This document shows positions 16,163 to 24,855 of a stretch of DNA of 42,792 nucleotides, piece by piece (position 1 is the first letter of the stretch; every line of letters starts with the position of its first letter). Under the pieces are notes generated by a model that saw only the letters and a program-made list of their open reading frames with translations, did no database searches and had not been told where the DNA came from. Position numbers and translations under genes: made by a program. Source of the DNA: Actinomycetes bacterium (GTDB taxonomy: Bacteria; Actinomycetota; Acidimicrobiia; Acidimicrobiales; RAAP-2); contig JAKATJ010000001.1 of assembly GCA_021828005.1 (NCBI GenBank), positions 8,211 through 51,002 of the forward strand, given 5' to 3'.

Positions 16163-16837
16163 GTGAGCCTCCGGGTCTTCCTCGTCGACGACCACGAGGT
16201 CGTCCGGGCCGGGCTCCGCTCGCTCATCGAATCCGAAGAGGACATCGCCGTCGTCGGCGAGGCGGGAAGCGTGGAGGAGGCGCTGGTCCGGATCCCGCTC
16301 GCGAAGCCAGACGTCGCGATCCTCGACGTTCGCCTCCCCGACGGGAGCGGCATCGAGGTCTGCCGCCAGATCCGGTCCGACCACCCGCAGATCGCGTGCC
16401 TGATGCTCACCTCCTACGCCGACGACGATGCGCTGCTCGCAGCGATCATGGCCGGTGCGGCCGGCTACGTCCTCAAGCAGGTCGGGGGCATCGACCTCGT
16501 CGCCGACATCCGCACGGTCGGCGCAGGCGGGACGCTGCTCGACCCGAAGCTCACCGAGCGAGTTCTCGACAGGTTGCGGCGCGGCCCCCAAGAGGACGAG
16601 CGGCTCGCCACCCTCACCCCCCAGGAGCGACGGATCCTCGACCGGATCGCCGAGGGCCGGACCAACCGGCAGATCGGCGAGGAGCTCTTCCTCGCAGAGA
16701 AGACCGTGAAGAACTACGTCTCGAACCTGCTGGCGAAGCTCGGCATGGAGCGTCGCACCGAGGCAGCGGTCTTCGCGACGAAGCTGGCCGAGCGACGCGC
16801 GTCGCTGACCCGTCAGGAGCCGACGGGCGGCTCGTGA
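16163..16837 (+). CDS. NarL/LuxR-family response regulator, DevR/DosR-like
   Basis: 224 residues from GTG at 16163. Receiver domain: acidic pair Asp9-Asp10 (LVDDHEVVRAGL), phospho-acceptor Asp55 in AILDVRLPDGSG, Thr in LMLTSYAD, Lys in GYVLKQVGG. Linker, then a LuxR-type helix-turn-helix near 150-210 (LTPQERRILDRIAEGRTNRQIGEELFLAEKTVKNYVSNLLAKLGMERRTEAAVF). The HTH and length (DevR has 217 residues) match DevR/DosR, the hypoxia/NO dormancy regulator of mycobacteria. Probable partner of the sensor kinase at 17441-18583. The last 25 bases overlap a convergent gene. Confidence 0.88.
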   Translation: MSLRVFLVDDHEVVRAGLRSLIESEEDIAVVGEAGSVEEALVRIPLAKPDVAILDVRLPDGSGIEVCRQIRSDHPQIACLMLTSYADDDALLAAIMAGAAGYVLKQVGGIDLVADIRTVGAGGTLLDPKLTERVLDRLRRGPQEDERLATLTPQERRILDRIAEGRTNRQIGEELFLAEKTVKNYVSNLLAKLGMERRTEAAVFATKLAERRASLTRQEPTGGS

Positions 16838-17202
16838 CCGGCGTCGTTCACGGCGCGACGAACGCTGTCTCGCCGCCGGTGCGCGCGCAGGTCCACGCCG
16901 GCAGCTTCCAGCGCCTCTTCGAGACGCCTCCGCTCCTTCTGCGGACATGTGAACCGCCAGGCTCCACATGGGATCCCCTGAAGGCGGCAGAGACCGATGA
17001 GCGCACGGTCGTACCGCAGCTCCGTGGCAACGCGCGACGGGGCGTCGGGCCGGCGGGCAGGGGCGATGGCCTGGTCGGTACGGAGCCGGTCTCGGCACTC
17101 GGAGAGCTCCTGAAGGAGGCCCTTCTCGCTCGAGGCCGCGGCCTTTGAAGCCTCGTCCTCCTGGCTCAACGACATTGCCAGGAGCTCGCTGTACATCGAC
17201 AT
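16813..17202 (-). CDS. Small conserved actinobacterial protein, unknown function
   Basis: 129 residues from ATG at 17202 (an alternative ATG at 17196 begins MYSELLAMSL). Soluble and helical. The C-terminal part, LRYDRALIGLCRLQGIPCGAWRFTCPQKERRRLEEALEAAGVDLRA, resembles a short actinobacterial family usually left as hypothetical. The final 20 residues overlap, in antisense, the end of the DevR-like gene and are probably not conserved. It lies inside the regulator/kinase gap and diverges from the kinase gene, so it could share the box at 17240-17253. Confidence 0.6.
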   Translation of the reverse strand: MSMYSELLAMSLSQEDEASKAAASSEKGLLQELSECRDRLRTDQAIAPARRPDAPSRVATELRYDRALIGLCRLQGIPCGAWRFTCPQKERRRLEEALEAAGVDLRAHRRRDSVRRAVNDAGHEPPVGS

Positions 17203-17239
17203 CGTCGCCAATCTCGTGTCCGCCACTCCACGACCCTCG

Positions 17240-17253
17240 GGGACTGTCGGCCC
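17240..17253 (+). promoter_or_regulatory. DevR-box-like site upstream of the sensor kinase
   Basis: GGGACTGTCGGCCC. The core of the mycobacterial DevR/DosR box is GGGACTWWAGTCCC; this site has the same length, identical GGGACT and final CCC, and the conserved G at position 10. It lies between the divergent gene starting at 17202 and the DevS-like gene starting at 17441. The same pattern GGGAC-NN-TCGGCCC appears at 24157 and 31680. Confidence 0.55.
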
Positions 17254-17440
17254 GCTGGGGCACTCTGGGCACCACTCTTGGGCGCGGGAGCTATCGGGAA
17301 CAGGGTCCTCGGTCACACGCAGAGCCCCGTGTCGTGAGACGTGCCCGCCGGTACGGGAGTGCTCCGGGGACCCTGCCGCAGGACCTATGCTCGCACCGAG
17401 GGAAGCGATCGGACGCAGCCCCGTACCGTAAGGATCGGCC

Positions 17441-18583
17441 GTGCCATACAGGCACATTGACGACCCCGCCCGGCTGCGGCGGCTCCTCGAGGCGGTGCTC
17501 CTCCTCGAGGAGGACCTCAGCGTCCCAGTCCTCCTGCGCCACTTCGTCCAAGAGGCGTGCTCCATCACCGGCGCCCGCTACGGCGCGCTCGGGGTGCTGG
17601 ACCACGAGCGCAACGCGATCACCGAGTTCGTCTCCGTCGGCATCTCGGACGAAGAGGCCCAGGCGATCGGGCATCTGCCCACCGGCGCCGGCCTGCTCGG
17701 GCTCCTCGTGACCGACCCCAAGCCTCTTCGGCTCGCGAACATCGCGGACCATCCCGACAGCGCGGGGTTTCCTCCCGGCCACCCTCGGATGCGCTCGTTC
17801 CTCGGCGTCCCGGTCGCCGCCCACAACGAGGTCTACGGCAACCTCTACCTCACCGACAAGATCGGATGGTCCGAGTTCACCGAAGACGACGAGGCTCTCG
17901 TGTCGTCGTTCGCGCACGCCGCAGCGATCGCGATCGAGAACGCGCGCCTCCACGAGCGGGTGCAGGAGATCGCAGTGCTCGAGGACCGCGACCGCATCGC
18001 AAGAGACCTTCACGACTCCGTCATCCAACGGCTCTTCGCGATCGGGCTGTCCCTTCAGGGGCTCGCGAAGCCACCGCTCGAGCCACCGACGATCGAGCGC
18101 ATCCAGCACGCGATCAGAGACCTGGACGACACCATCCGGCAGGTACGGTCGTCGATCTTCGAGCTGGCGAGCACATCCACACCGAAACCCGGACTGCGCG
18201 CGAGCGTGCTCGCGCTCGTGCGCGAGCTGCGCCCGGTCGTCGGGTTCGACGTCTCGGTGTCCTTCGACGGTCCGGTCGACGCGAGCATTCCGGAGCCGAT
18301 CGCCGAGCACCTCCTCTTCACCATCCGCGAGGCACTGACGAACGTCGGCCGCCACGCCAAGGCGTCGCGCGCCTCGGTGCGCCTCCAGACCGACACCGAG
18401 TCGGTGACCCTCGAGATCGTGGACAACGGCCGGGGGCTCGCGGCTGCGACGGGCGACGGCACCACCGGCACCGGCCTCGGGCTCACGAACCTCCGGCGCA
18501 GGGCAGAGAAGCTCGGGGGCGAGCTGGAGCTCAGCACGCCCGAAGGCGGCGGCACCTCGATCCTCTGGCGCGTGCCGGTCTGA
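17441..18583 (+). CDS. GAF-domain sensor histidine kinase, DevS/DosT-like with one GAF
   Basis: 380 residues from GTG with AAGGA upstream. One GAF domain (about 28-170), a HisKA_3 dimerisation domain with RIARDLHDSVIQRLF (His191 phosphorylated) and an HATPase domain (REALTNVGRHAKAS, VDNGRGL, GTGLGLTNLRRRAEKLGG). The GAF sequence GFPPGHPRMRSFLGVPV...GNLYLTDK closely resembles GAF-A of M. tuberculosis DevS, and His114 falls where the haem ligand His149 sits (offset 35). DevS has 578 residues and two GAF domains; the second is absent here. Likely an O2/NO/redox sensor phosphorylating the DevR-like regulator. Haem binding is inferred, because the same motif occurs in relatives not shown to bind haem. 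Confidence 0.88.
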   Translation: MPYRHIDDPARLRRLLEAVLLLEEDLSVPVLLRHFVQEACSITGARYGALGVLDHERNAITEFVSVGISDEEAQAIGHLPTGAGLLGLLVTDPKPLRLANIADHPDSAGFPPGHPRMRSFLGVPVAAHNEVYGNLYLTDKIGWSEFTEDDEALVSSFAHAAAIAIENARLHERVQEIAVLEDRDRIARDLHDSVIQRLFAIGLSLQGLAKPPLEPPTIERIQHAIRDLDDTIRQVRSSIFELASTSTPKPGLRASVLALVRELRPVVGFDVSVSFDGPVDASIPEPIAEHLLFTIREALTNVGRHAKASRASVRLQTDTESVTLEIVDNGRGLAAATGDGTTGTGLGLTNLRRRAEKLGGELELSTPEGGGTSILWRVPV

Positions 18584-18734
18584 GGACATGATCGCGCGGC
18601 GGGCTCGATGAGCGCCGCCCCGTGCACCTGGAGATCCGCGCCGCGCTCGAAGGCCGTCTCGCACCGCTGCTCGCCGAGTCGTCCACGCGCGGCGTGATGG
18701 TGGCTGCCCGGCCCCTCGTGACGGAGCCCAGGAT

Positions 18735-18748
18735 GGGTCGTTGGGCCC
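18735..18748 (+). promoter_or_regulatory. Weak DevR-box-like site
   Basis: GGGTCGTTGGGCCC keeps both outer triplets, C at position 5 and G at position 10 of the GGGAC-NN-TCGGCCC pattern but differs at two of its twelve fixed positions. It lies about 100 bases upstream of the small gene at 18848 and touches the hairpin at 18747-18784. Weaker than the three exact sites. Confidence 0.3.
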
Positions 18749-18784
18749 TGCCCGCCGTCGACCTCCAGAGGTCGAATGGGCAGG
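18747..18784. other. Two-part hairpin in the gap after the kinase gene
   Basis: Inner arms 18758-18765 and 18768-18775 are perfect complements (TCGACCTC / GAGGTCGA). Outer arms 18747-18753 and 18778-18784 (CCTGCCC / GGGCAGG) also pair, separated by a 4/2 internal loop. It could be the kinase-gene terminator, a structured 5' leader of the small gene at 18848, or an operator. The rest of the 264-bp gap 18584-18847 shows no gene I can support. Confidence 0.5.
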
Positions 18785-18847
18785 AGACGCCACCCGTGGT
18801 CGGGCGGGCGGCGGCAAGGGTCCATCGGCTGCGGCAGGGAGTTCATC

Positions 18848-18985
18848 ATGCGGAACACGAAGCGTCGCCCGTCCACTCGAGTTCCTCGAGGCAACCACCC
18901 AGCGCGCATCGCGCTGAGCCCTTACCTGGTCGAGGAGATCACCTTCACGCTCGAAGAGATCCGCCGGGCACGCGACGCGGCCTGA
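18848..18985 (+). CDS. Small basic protein, 45 residues, unknown
   Basis: Begins MRNTKRRPSTRVPRGNHPARIALSPYLVEEITF and ends in a charged helix (TLEEIRRARDAA). GGGAG stands 6 bases before the ATG at 18848 and third-position GC is high, which is why I accept so short a frame. The basic N-terminus plus amphipathic helix could suit nucleic-acid or protein binding, but nothing is recognised. It lies within the DevR/DevS block, 40 bp from the convergent deacetylase gene. Confidence 0.5.
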   Translation: MRNTKRRPSTRVPRGNHPARIALSPYLVEEITFTLEEIRRARDAA

Positions 18986-19025
18986 CGACAGATCCTCACC
19001 CGGTTCGGCGTCGGGTTCTGCGGCG

Positions 19026-20119
<1,094 letters not shown>

Positions 20120-20126
<7 letters not shown>

Positions 20127-20356
20127 GGAGCGCCGGTCTCTCTTCCTGCGTCGCCTCTCGTGCCGAGCAGTCTGGCGTCTTCTCGTCGCACGAGCTCGTC
20201 CAGGTACCCGCGGACAGGCTCGATCGAGAACCTGACCTTCACGACCCCTCCTTCGAAGCGGGTCGCCACGGGGAACCCGGTCTTGCGGAACATCACGAGC
20301 ATCGCGGCGTCGCCAGGAACGATCGGGCGGACGTGCACCACCTGTCCGTCACCCAT
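20120..20356 (-). pseudogene. GNAT acetyltransferase remnant with internal in-frame deletion
   Basis: 78 residues. The beginning (VVHVRPIVPGDAA) matches the first strand of PatA/PatZ-type GNAT domains. The rest (MLVMFRKTGFPVATRFEGGVVKVRFSI) matches the last strands of the same domain. The roughly 120 residues between, including the acetyl-CoA-binding loop, are missing, yet the frame is open from ATG (20356) to stop. The stop overlaps the HDAC-like start by 7 bp. I read it as an acetyltransferase that lost its core by in-frame deletion and cannot be active. A short functional protein is possible but less likely. Confidence 0.55.
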
Positions 20357-20476
20357 CCGCGCGTCGCGCTCCCACCTGCCCGGGCTCTTCGAACCATCCG
20401 GAACGGGCGTTGTCACGACCGTCCGCCACGGCAGGGTGCAGGATCGCACGGACGTGGGCGCAGGAATTCTCTCGCT

Positions 20477-20920
20477 TCAGACCTTCGTGACCGGGATCTT
20501 CTTCGCCTCAGGCTCCTTCTCCGCAGGAAGCGGGATGCGGATCTCGAGCACCCCGTCCTCGTAGGTCGCCTTCACGTCGTCCCCGGACACCCCTTCGGGG
20601 AGGCGAATTGTCCGCGTCAGCTCGCCGTAACGGAACTCGGAGCGGTAATTCTGCTGGCTCTTGCGCTCGAGCTTCTCCTCCCGCTGTGCGTGGACGTGCA
20701 GCAGTCCGTCCGTCACGGTGACCTCGAGGTCCTTCGCCGGGTCGACCCCTGGCACCTCCGTGCGCAGTACGAGCGTCCCTTCTTCCCGGTACTCCTCGAG
20801 CTTGAGCCAACCGCTCTGCTCAAGGTCGAGGTCGAACATTCTGCGCCACCGCTCGGGCACCACGAACGTCGACCAGTCGGACAGCGGATGCTCCCGATGC
20901 TCCCGATGCACGATCGACAT
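20477..20920 (-). CDS. Hsp20 / alpha-crystallin small heat-shock protein
   Basis: 147 residues. ATP-independent holdase chaperone. Alpha-crystallin domain about 40-135: LVLRTEVPGVDPAKDLEVTVTDGLLHVHAQREEK, FRYGELTRTIRLPEGVSGDDVKATYEDGVLEIRIPLP, with the A-x-x-x-G-V-L-type signature as YEDGVLEIRIP. The C-terminal KKIPVTKV supplies the I-x-V anchor that binds neighbouring subunits. AGAGGAG precedes the ATG by about 7 bases. The mycobacterial homologue HspX/Acr is a classic DosR-regulon protein. In the divergent gap upstream, GGGCCGAAAGGCTT (21046-21059) is a half-match to the box pattern in reverse orientation. Confidence 0.93.
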   Translation of the reverse strand: MSIVHREHREHPLSDWSTFVVPERWRRMFDLDLEQSGWLKLEEYREEGTLVLRTEVPGVDPAKDLEVTVTDGLLHVHAQREEKLERKSQQNYRSEFRYGELTRTIRLPEGVSGDDVKATYEDGVLEIRIPLPAEKEPEAKKIPVTKV

Positions 20921-21085
20921 GGCACACTCCTCTCTGCTCGTCTCCGCCTGCTTCCGATCGCCGCGCCGTCACCCTCGACCCCCTCCGCATCGCTCGGGCC
21001 CGGCGAACCTGTCTCCATGGTGGGTCGTCTTGTGACCGCGGAGCAGGGCCGAAAGGCTTAGTCTCTGGCTCGAAAGGAGAGGACG

Positions 21086-21601
21086 ATGGCCTCCACTTCA
21101 GATCTCCTCGTAGACGGCTTCGGTCGGGTCCACGAGTCCGTCCACGGCGTCCTGAAGGGGCTCACGCTCGAGGCGATCACGTTCCGGCCGGACGAGGCGG
21201 CGAACCCGATCGGCTGGTTGGTCTGGCATCTCACGAGGGTCCAAGACGACCATGTGGCGGAGGTCGCGGGCATCGAGCAGCGGTGGAGCGAGGAAGGCTG
21301 GGACGCCCGGTTCGCGCTGCCCTTCGAGCAGTCGGCCACCGGCTACGGCCAGAGCGCCGCAGACGCGGGTGCGGTCGCTGTCGAAGCCCCGCTCCTGCTC
21401 GGGTATCACGACGCCGTGCACGATTCAACCGTCGCCTACGTGCGAGGGCTGGCCGATGCCGACCTCGAAAGGATCGTCGACACGCGCTGGCATCCTCATG
21501 TCACCCTTGGCGTGCGACTCGTGAGCGTCCTGGCCGACGACCTCCAGCACATCGGGCAGGCTGCGTACGTACGTGGCATCTACGAGCGCCGCGCCGGATG
21601 A
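21086..21601 (+). CDS. DinB-fold protein (DUF664 / mycothiol-transferase type)
   Basis: 171 residues, four-helix DinB/MSMI fold. Seen: NPIGWLVWHLTRVQDDHV (His48, first metal ligand), a middle helix YHDAVHDSTVAYVRGL, and VLADDLQHIGQAAYVRGIYE (second ligand histidine). Relatives in actinobacteria are metal-dependent transferases using mycothiol, or have unknown function. The ribosome site AAAGGAGAGG precedes the ATG at 21086. Divergent from Hsp20; convergent with the rhodanese/MBL gene 39 bp away. Substrate not deducible. Confidence 0.8.
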   Translation: MASTSDLLVDGFGRVHESVHGVLKGLTLEAITFRPDEAANPIGWLVWHLTRVQDDHVAEVAGIEQRWSEEGWDARFALPFEQSATGYGQSAADAGAVAVEAPLLLGYHDAVHDSTVAYVRGLADADLERIVDTRWHPHVTLGVRLVSVLADDLQHIGQAAYVRGIYERRAG

Positions 21602-21640
21602 CGGCGCGATGACGATGCTCCGGGGTACCGGAAGAGCCCG

Positions 21641-22747
21641 TCAGGCCGCGCTGCAGCGGTTCGGGCCGAGCTCGAGCGCCCGGACCTCTTCGCTGGACGC
21701 CGTCGTCTCGCCGGCGTTCAACCGGACGATCTCGACGTAGCTCGGTGGCCGGGGGGCGGCGCGCGTCGACGCCCACGACACGAAACGGTCCCGCTCCCAG
21801 GCGAGCTGCGGCACAGCCGCGCGCACGTCGCCAACGCGTGCGGCGACGGGGACGTCGGGCACGACCTCCACGGCGTCGCCGTAGTGCGCGGGCAGCACCC
21901 GCACGTCGTCGGGCCGGCCCGACAGCACCTTATCGAGGGAGACGAAGAGCTCCTGTGCGTACTCGCGCGCATGGTCGGCGAGGTCTGGCCGTCCGACGCC
22001 GTCGACGAAGAGCGTGTCACCGGTGAGGAGCGCCTGCCCATCGAGGTCCAGCACAACCGACCCGAGCGTGTGCCCCGGGGTGGAGAGCACCCGCACCGCC
22101 GCGCGCCCGAGCTCGAGCCGGTCGCCGTCCGCCAGCGGCGCGAAGGGGAACTCGAGCCGGTCGCGGGCGGAGAGGTGCAGCGTGGCGCGCGTCGCTGCGG
22201 CCAGCGCCCTGGCGCCGCTCACATGGTCCGCGTGGAGATGCGTGTCGACCACTCGGGTGACTCGCCAGCCGTTGTCCCTCACGACGTCGAGGGCGTGTGC
22301 GATCTCCGTCGACGGATCGACGACCAGCGCGTCGCCACCCGACGCCACGACGTACGACAGGCAGCCCTTCCCGCGGCGACGGATCTGCACGACGCTGAAC
22401 GGCCCGGCCTCCAACGACGCCATGTCGTAGACGCCGGCCCAGGCGAGCATCCCGCCGACGAGGTTGGCGGCATCGACCCCGGCGGCCCGAAGAACGCCGA
22501 CGGCCCTTGCAGACCGCTCCCCGCCGGCGCACACGACGACGACGCGGCGATCGCTCTCGACGGCCGGGAGCCGGTGCCCGAGGGTAGCGAGCGGAACGTT
22601 CCGGGCCCCGGGGATCGCCCATTCCGCGAACTCGTCGGGCTCGCGCACGTCGACGAGGACCGGTGCGCGTTCGGTGCCGAGCACCGCGGCAAGCTCGACC
22701 GGCGAGACCTCCGCGGACATCGAACCGCTGCTGGTCGCCTGGCTCAT
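21641..22747 (-). CDS. Rhodanese / metallo-beta-lactamase fusion (persulfide dioxygenase-like)
   Basis: 368 residues from ATG at 22747 with AAAGGAG 5 bases upstream. N-terminal rhodanese domain (about 10-110: VLVDVREPDEFAEWAIPGARNVP and active-site Cys in VVVVCAGGERSARAV). C-terminal metallo-beta-lactamase domain with THLHADHVSG, STPGHTLGS, TGDTLFVDGVGRPDL and LPAHYGD, the ETHE1/persulfide-dioxygenase pattern. Fusions of these domains oxidise glutathione- or other thiol-persulfides and move the sulfane sulfur on, detoxifying sulfide. In fused enzymes the order is often MBL then rhodanese; here rhodanese comes first. An actinobacterium would likely use mycothiol or another thiol instead of glutathione. 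Confidence 0.88.
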   Translation of the reverse strand: MSQATSSGSMSAEVSPVELAAVLGTERAPVLVDVREPDEFAEWAIPGARNVPLATLGHRLPAVESDRRVVVVCAGGERSARAVGVLRAAGVDAANLVGGMLAWAGVYDMASLEAGPFSVVQIRRRGKGCLSYVVASGGDALVVDPSTEIAHALDVVRDNGWRVTRVVDTHLHADHVSGARALAAATRATLHLSARDRLEFPFAPLADGDRLELGRAAVRVLSTPGHTLGSVVLDLDGQALLTGDTLFVDGVGRPDLADHAREYAQELFVSLDKVLSGRPDDVRVLPAHYGDAVEVVPDVPVAARVGDVRAAVPQLAWERDRFVSWASTRAAPRPPSYVEIVRLNAGETTASSEEVRALELGPNRCSAA

Positions 22748-22788
22748 CGCGCTCCTTTCTGCCACGCCACAAGACATCCGTCGGCGCC

Positions 22789-22826
22789 CGAGAGCCTCGG
22801 GCGTGACCGAGAGCCTAGGGCGTGAC
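22789..22826. repeat. 19-bp tandem repeat in a divergent promoter region
   Basis: Two adjacent 19-base units (22789-22807 and 22808-22826), CGAGAGCCTCGGGCGTGAC and CGAGAGCCTAGGGCGTGAC, with one mismatch. They sit between the divergent rhodanese/MBL gene (start 22747) and the GH3 gene (start about 22878). The 19-bp period and the place suggest paired binding sites for a regulator of one or both genes. Confidence 0.5.
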
Positions 22827-22877
22827 CGGGCCACGTCGGGCTCTGGCTCGCCGGCGACGAGCCTGCCTGGTTGACCG

Positions 22878-24134
22878 ATGTGCTGCAATGAGACGGTGAG
22901 CACGGCACGCCGCCTCCGGCGCGACCCACCTGCAGTGCTCGTGCACGTGCGGCGCTCGTGCGTGTCCGTTCCGGTCGCCCTGGCCGCCCTCGCGCTCGCT
23001 GCGTGCACCGCGGCGCCGCACGGGTCGGGGGCGCCCACGTCCTCACCGTCGGCTCCCCGCGCCGCGACGGCCCCCACGGGCGCACCCCCTACGGCCTCGA
23101 CCAGCGCGCCCAGCGCCCCGTGCGTCGCTCCCCCCGCGAGCTGGCCCCTGACGCGGCTCGCCGATGAGCTCCTCATGGTGGTCGGCGAGCTCACACTCGC
23201 ACGAGCGCTCGAACCGGAAGCAAGAGCAGGCGTCGGCGGCTTCGTGCTCATGGGGGAGCCGGCAGCGGCGACGGGCCCGGCGCTGCGGACCGCCCTGTCG
23301 GATCTCGTCTCCGCGGCAGCGGCTGCTGGCCGGGTGGGGCCGTGGTTGTCCACGGACACAGAAGGGGGTCCGGTCTCGCGCCTCGCGAACATCCTCGGCA
23401 CGATCCCTTCCGCACGTGAGATGGCTACTGAGTGGACGCCCGAGGAGGTCGAGTCCGCGATGAGAGCCCGCGGAGCGGCGCTCCGCGGGCTCGGCATCAC
23501 GATGGACCTCGCACCGGTGCTGGACACCGCGCCACCGACAGATCCTGTGGCCGACGAGTCGCAACGCTCGTTCAGCGGCACACCGGCGGTCGTCGCCGCC
23601 TACGGCATCGCGTACGCGGCAGGGCTGCGCGCCGGCGGCGTCGTGGCGGTTGGCAAGCACTTCCCGGGGCTCGGGCACGCCTCGGCCGACACGGACACAG
23701 GGCCTGCCACCGACGCCCCGCTCGCCGAGCTGCGAGGCACCGATCTCGTCCCATTCGCCCGCGCGGTCTCCTCGGGCATTCCGGCCGTCATGGTCGGGCA
23801 CCCGATCGTGCCGGGCCTCACGGGGGGCCTTCCGGCAAGCCTCTCCCCCGCCACCTACGTCCTGTTGCGGAAGACACTCCACTTCGACGGCGTCGCGATG
23901 ACCGATGCGCTGAGCGCCGGCGCGATCTCCGCTGCGGGGTACAGCGAGGCCACCGCGGCAGTGGCCGCGGTGCGCGCGGGCGCCGACATGGCGATGGTGG
24001 ATGCGTCCACATGGGAGCCCGTCGTCGGCGCGTTGGTCCACGCCCTCTCGCAGGACGCGATCCCCCGCGCCCAGGCGGATGCGTCGGTGGCCCGCGTGCT
24101 GGCGGCCAAGGGCGTCGCGGTCTGCCCTGACTGA
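22878..24134 (+). CDS. Glycoside hydrolase family 3 lipoprotein (NagZ-like)
   Basis: 418 residues. Signal sequence with lipobox LALAAC (Cys about 43), a Ser/Ala/Pro/Thr-rich linker, then a GH3 domain. Seen: WLSTDTEGGPVSRL, LGITMDLAPVLDTAP, GGVVAVGKHFPGLGHASADTDTG, VMVGHPIVPGL and FDGVAMTDALSAG, whose Asp is the expected nucleophile. Family enzymes remove beta-N-acetylglucosamine from peptidoglycan fragments. The loop after KHFPG lacks the usual D-x-H pair of NagZ and reads DTDTG. The start is uncertain: ATG 22878 has no good ribosome site, and GTG 22896 would shorten the N-terminus by six residues. Extracytoplasmic, lipid-anchored. Confidence 0.85.
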   Translation: MCCNETVSTARRLRRDPPAVLVHVRRSCVSVPVALAALALAACTAAPHGSGAPTSSPSAPRAATAPTGAPPTASTSAPSAPCVAPPASWPLTRLADELLMVVGELTLARALEPEARAGVGGFVLMGEPAAATGPALRTALSDLVSAAAAAGRVGPWLSTDTEGGPVSRLANILGTIPSAREMATEWTPEEVESAMRARGAALRGLGITMDLAPVLDTAPPTDPVADESQRSFSGTPAVVAAYGIAYAAGLRAGGVVAVGKHFPGLGHASADTDTGPATDAPLAELRGTDLVPFARAVSSGIPAVMVGHPIVPGLTGGLPASLSPATYVLLRKTLHFDGVAMTDALSAGAISAAGYSEATAAVAAVRAGADMAMVDASTWEPVVGALVHALSQDAIPRAQADASVARVLAAKGVAVCPD

Positions 24135-24156
24135 CGGCGCCGGGCCGGCCCCATAC

Positions 24157-24170
24157 GGGACCATCGGCCC
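24157..24170 (+). promoter_or_regulatory. DevR-box-like site upstream of the MTB12-like lipoprotein
   Basis: GGGACCATCGGCCC, a 14-base imperfect palindrome matching GGGAC-NN-TCGGCCC exactly. It is 22 bases after the GH3 stop and about 190 bases before the GTG of the lipoprotein gene, so it can serve only a promoter within the 24135-24357 gap. Confidence 0.5.
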
Positions 24171-24357
24171 TGGGGATCCGAAGGCACGACGGCCACTGTC
24201 GATGCGGAGGTCAGCGCCCATGACGATCGTGCCCGACTGCGTCGTCTCGGGGCGGCTCGCCGGGCGGCAGCTGACCGCGGACCCCGTTGCCGGCTTGGAC
24301 CCGAGCCGGGCCACGGACCGTCCGAGACCGCACCGGCGGGAGCCGAGGAGGGACATC

Positions 24358-24855
24358 GTGCGACCGGGACTCCCAACCTTTCTCGTCCTCAGCCTGGTGC
24401 TCGCCGTGCTCGCGGGCGCTTGCGGCTCGGGCGCTCCGGCGCAACCCCAGGCGAGGATGAGGAGCGAGATCGGGCGCGCCTACGCGACCCTGTTCGACTT
24501 CGCCGACCATGACGTGAAGACGAAGATGGCGGTCATCCAAGACGGGACGGTCCTCCACTCGGCCATCACCGAGGCCCTGTCGTCCCCTCTGGCGGCGAAG
24601 GCCACCGGCGCGAAGGTCATGGCGGTGAAGCTGCTCCCCAAGGCCCGCTGCGACGAGGCGGTCCTGCCCTCACCGTGCGCGCGGGTCACCTACGACCTCC
24701 TCGGCCCCTCCGGTCGGCCGCTCTTCACCACCCCCTCGACCGGCTACGCAGTGGAGGTCCGTGACCGGTGGCTCGTGGCGACGTCGACGATCTGCGGCTT
24801 GCTCGGGCTCTTCTACTCCGCGTCCGGGCGTCCGGGTCGACCACCCGGCTGCTGA
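24358..24855 (+). CDS. Putative lipoprotein, MTB12-like C-terminal domain
   Basis: 165 residues from GTG at 24358 with GAGGAGGG upstream. Signal peptide LPTFLVLSLVLAVLAGAC with a lipobox (Cys about 21). The mature part, YATLFDFADHDVKTKMAVIQDGTVLHSAITEALSSPLAAKATGAKVMAVKLL...CARVTYDLLGPSGRPLF, resembles the small NTF2-like domain of actinobacterial MTB12-type antigens, which have unknown function. The last 43 bases overlap the convergent livF-like gene. The DevR-like box at 24157 lies in its upstream region. Confidence 0.65.
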   Translation: MRPGLPTFLVLSLVLAVLAGACGSGAPAQPQARMRSEIGRAYATLFDFADHDVKTKMAVIQDGTVLHSAITEALSSPLAAKATGAKVMAVKLLPKARCDEAVLPSPCARVTYDLLGPSGRPLFTTPSTGYAVEVRDRWLVATSTICGLLGLFYSASGRPGRPPGC

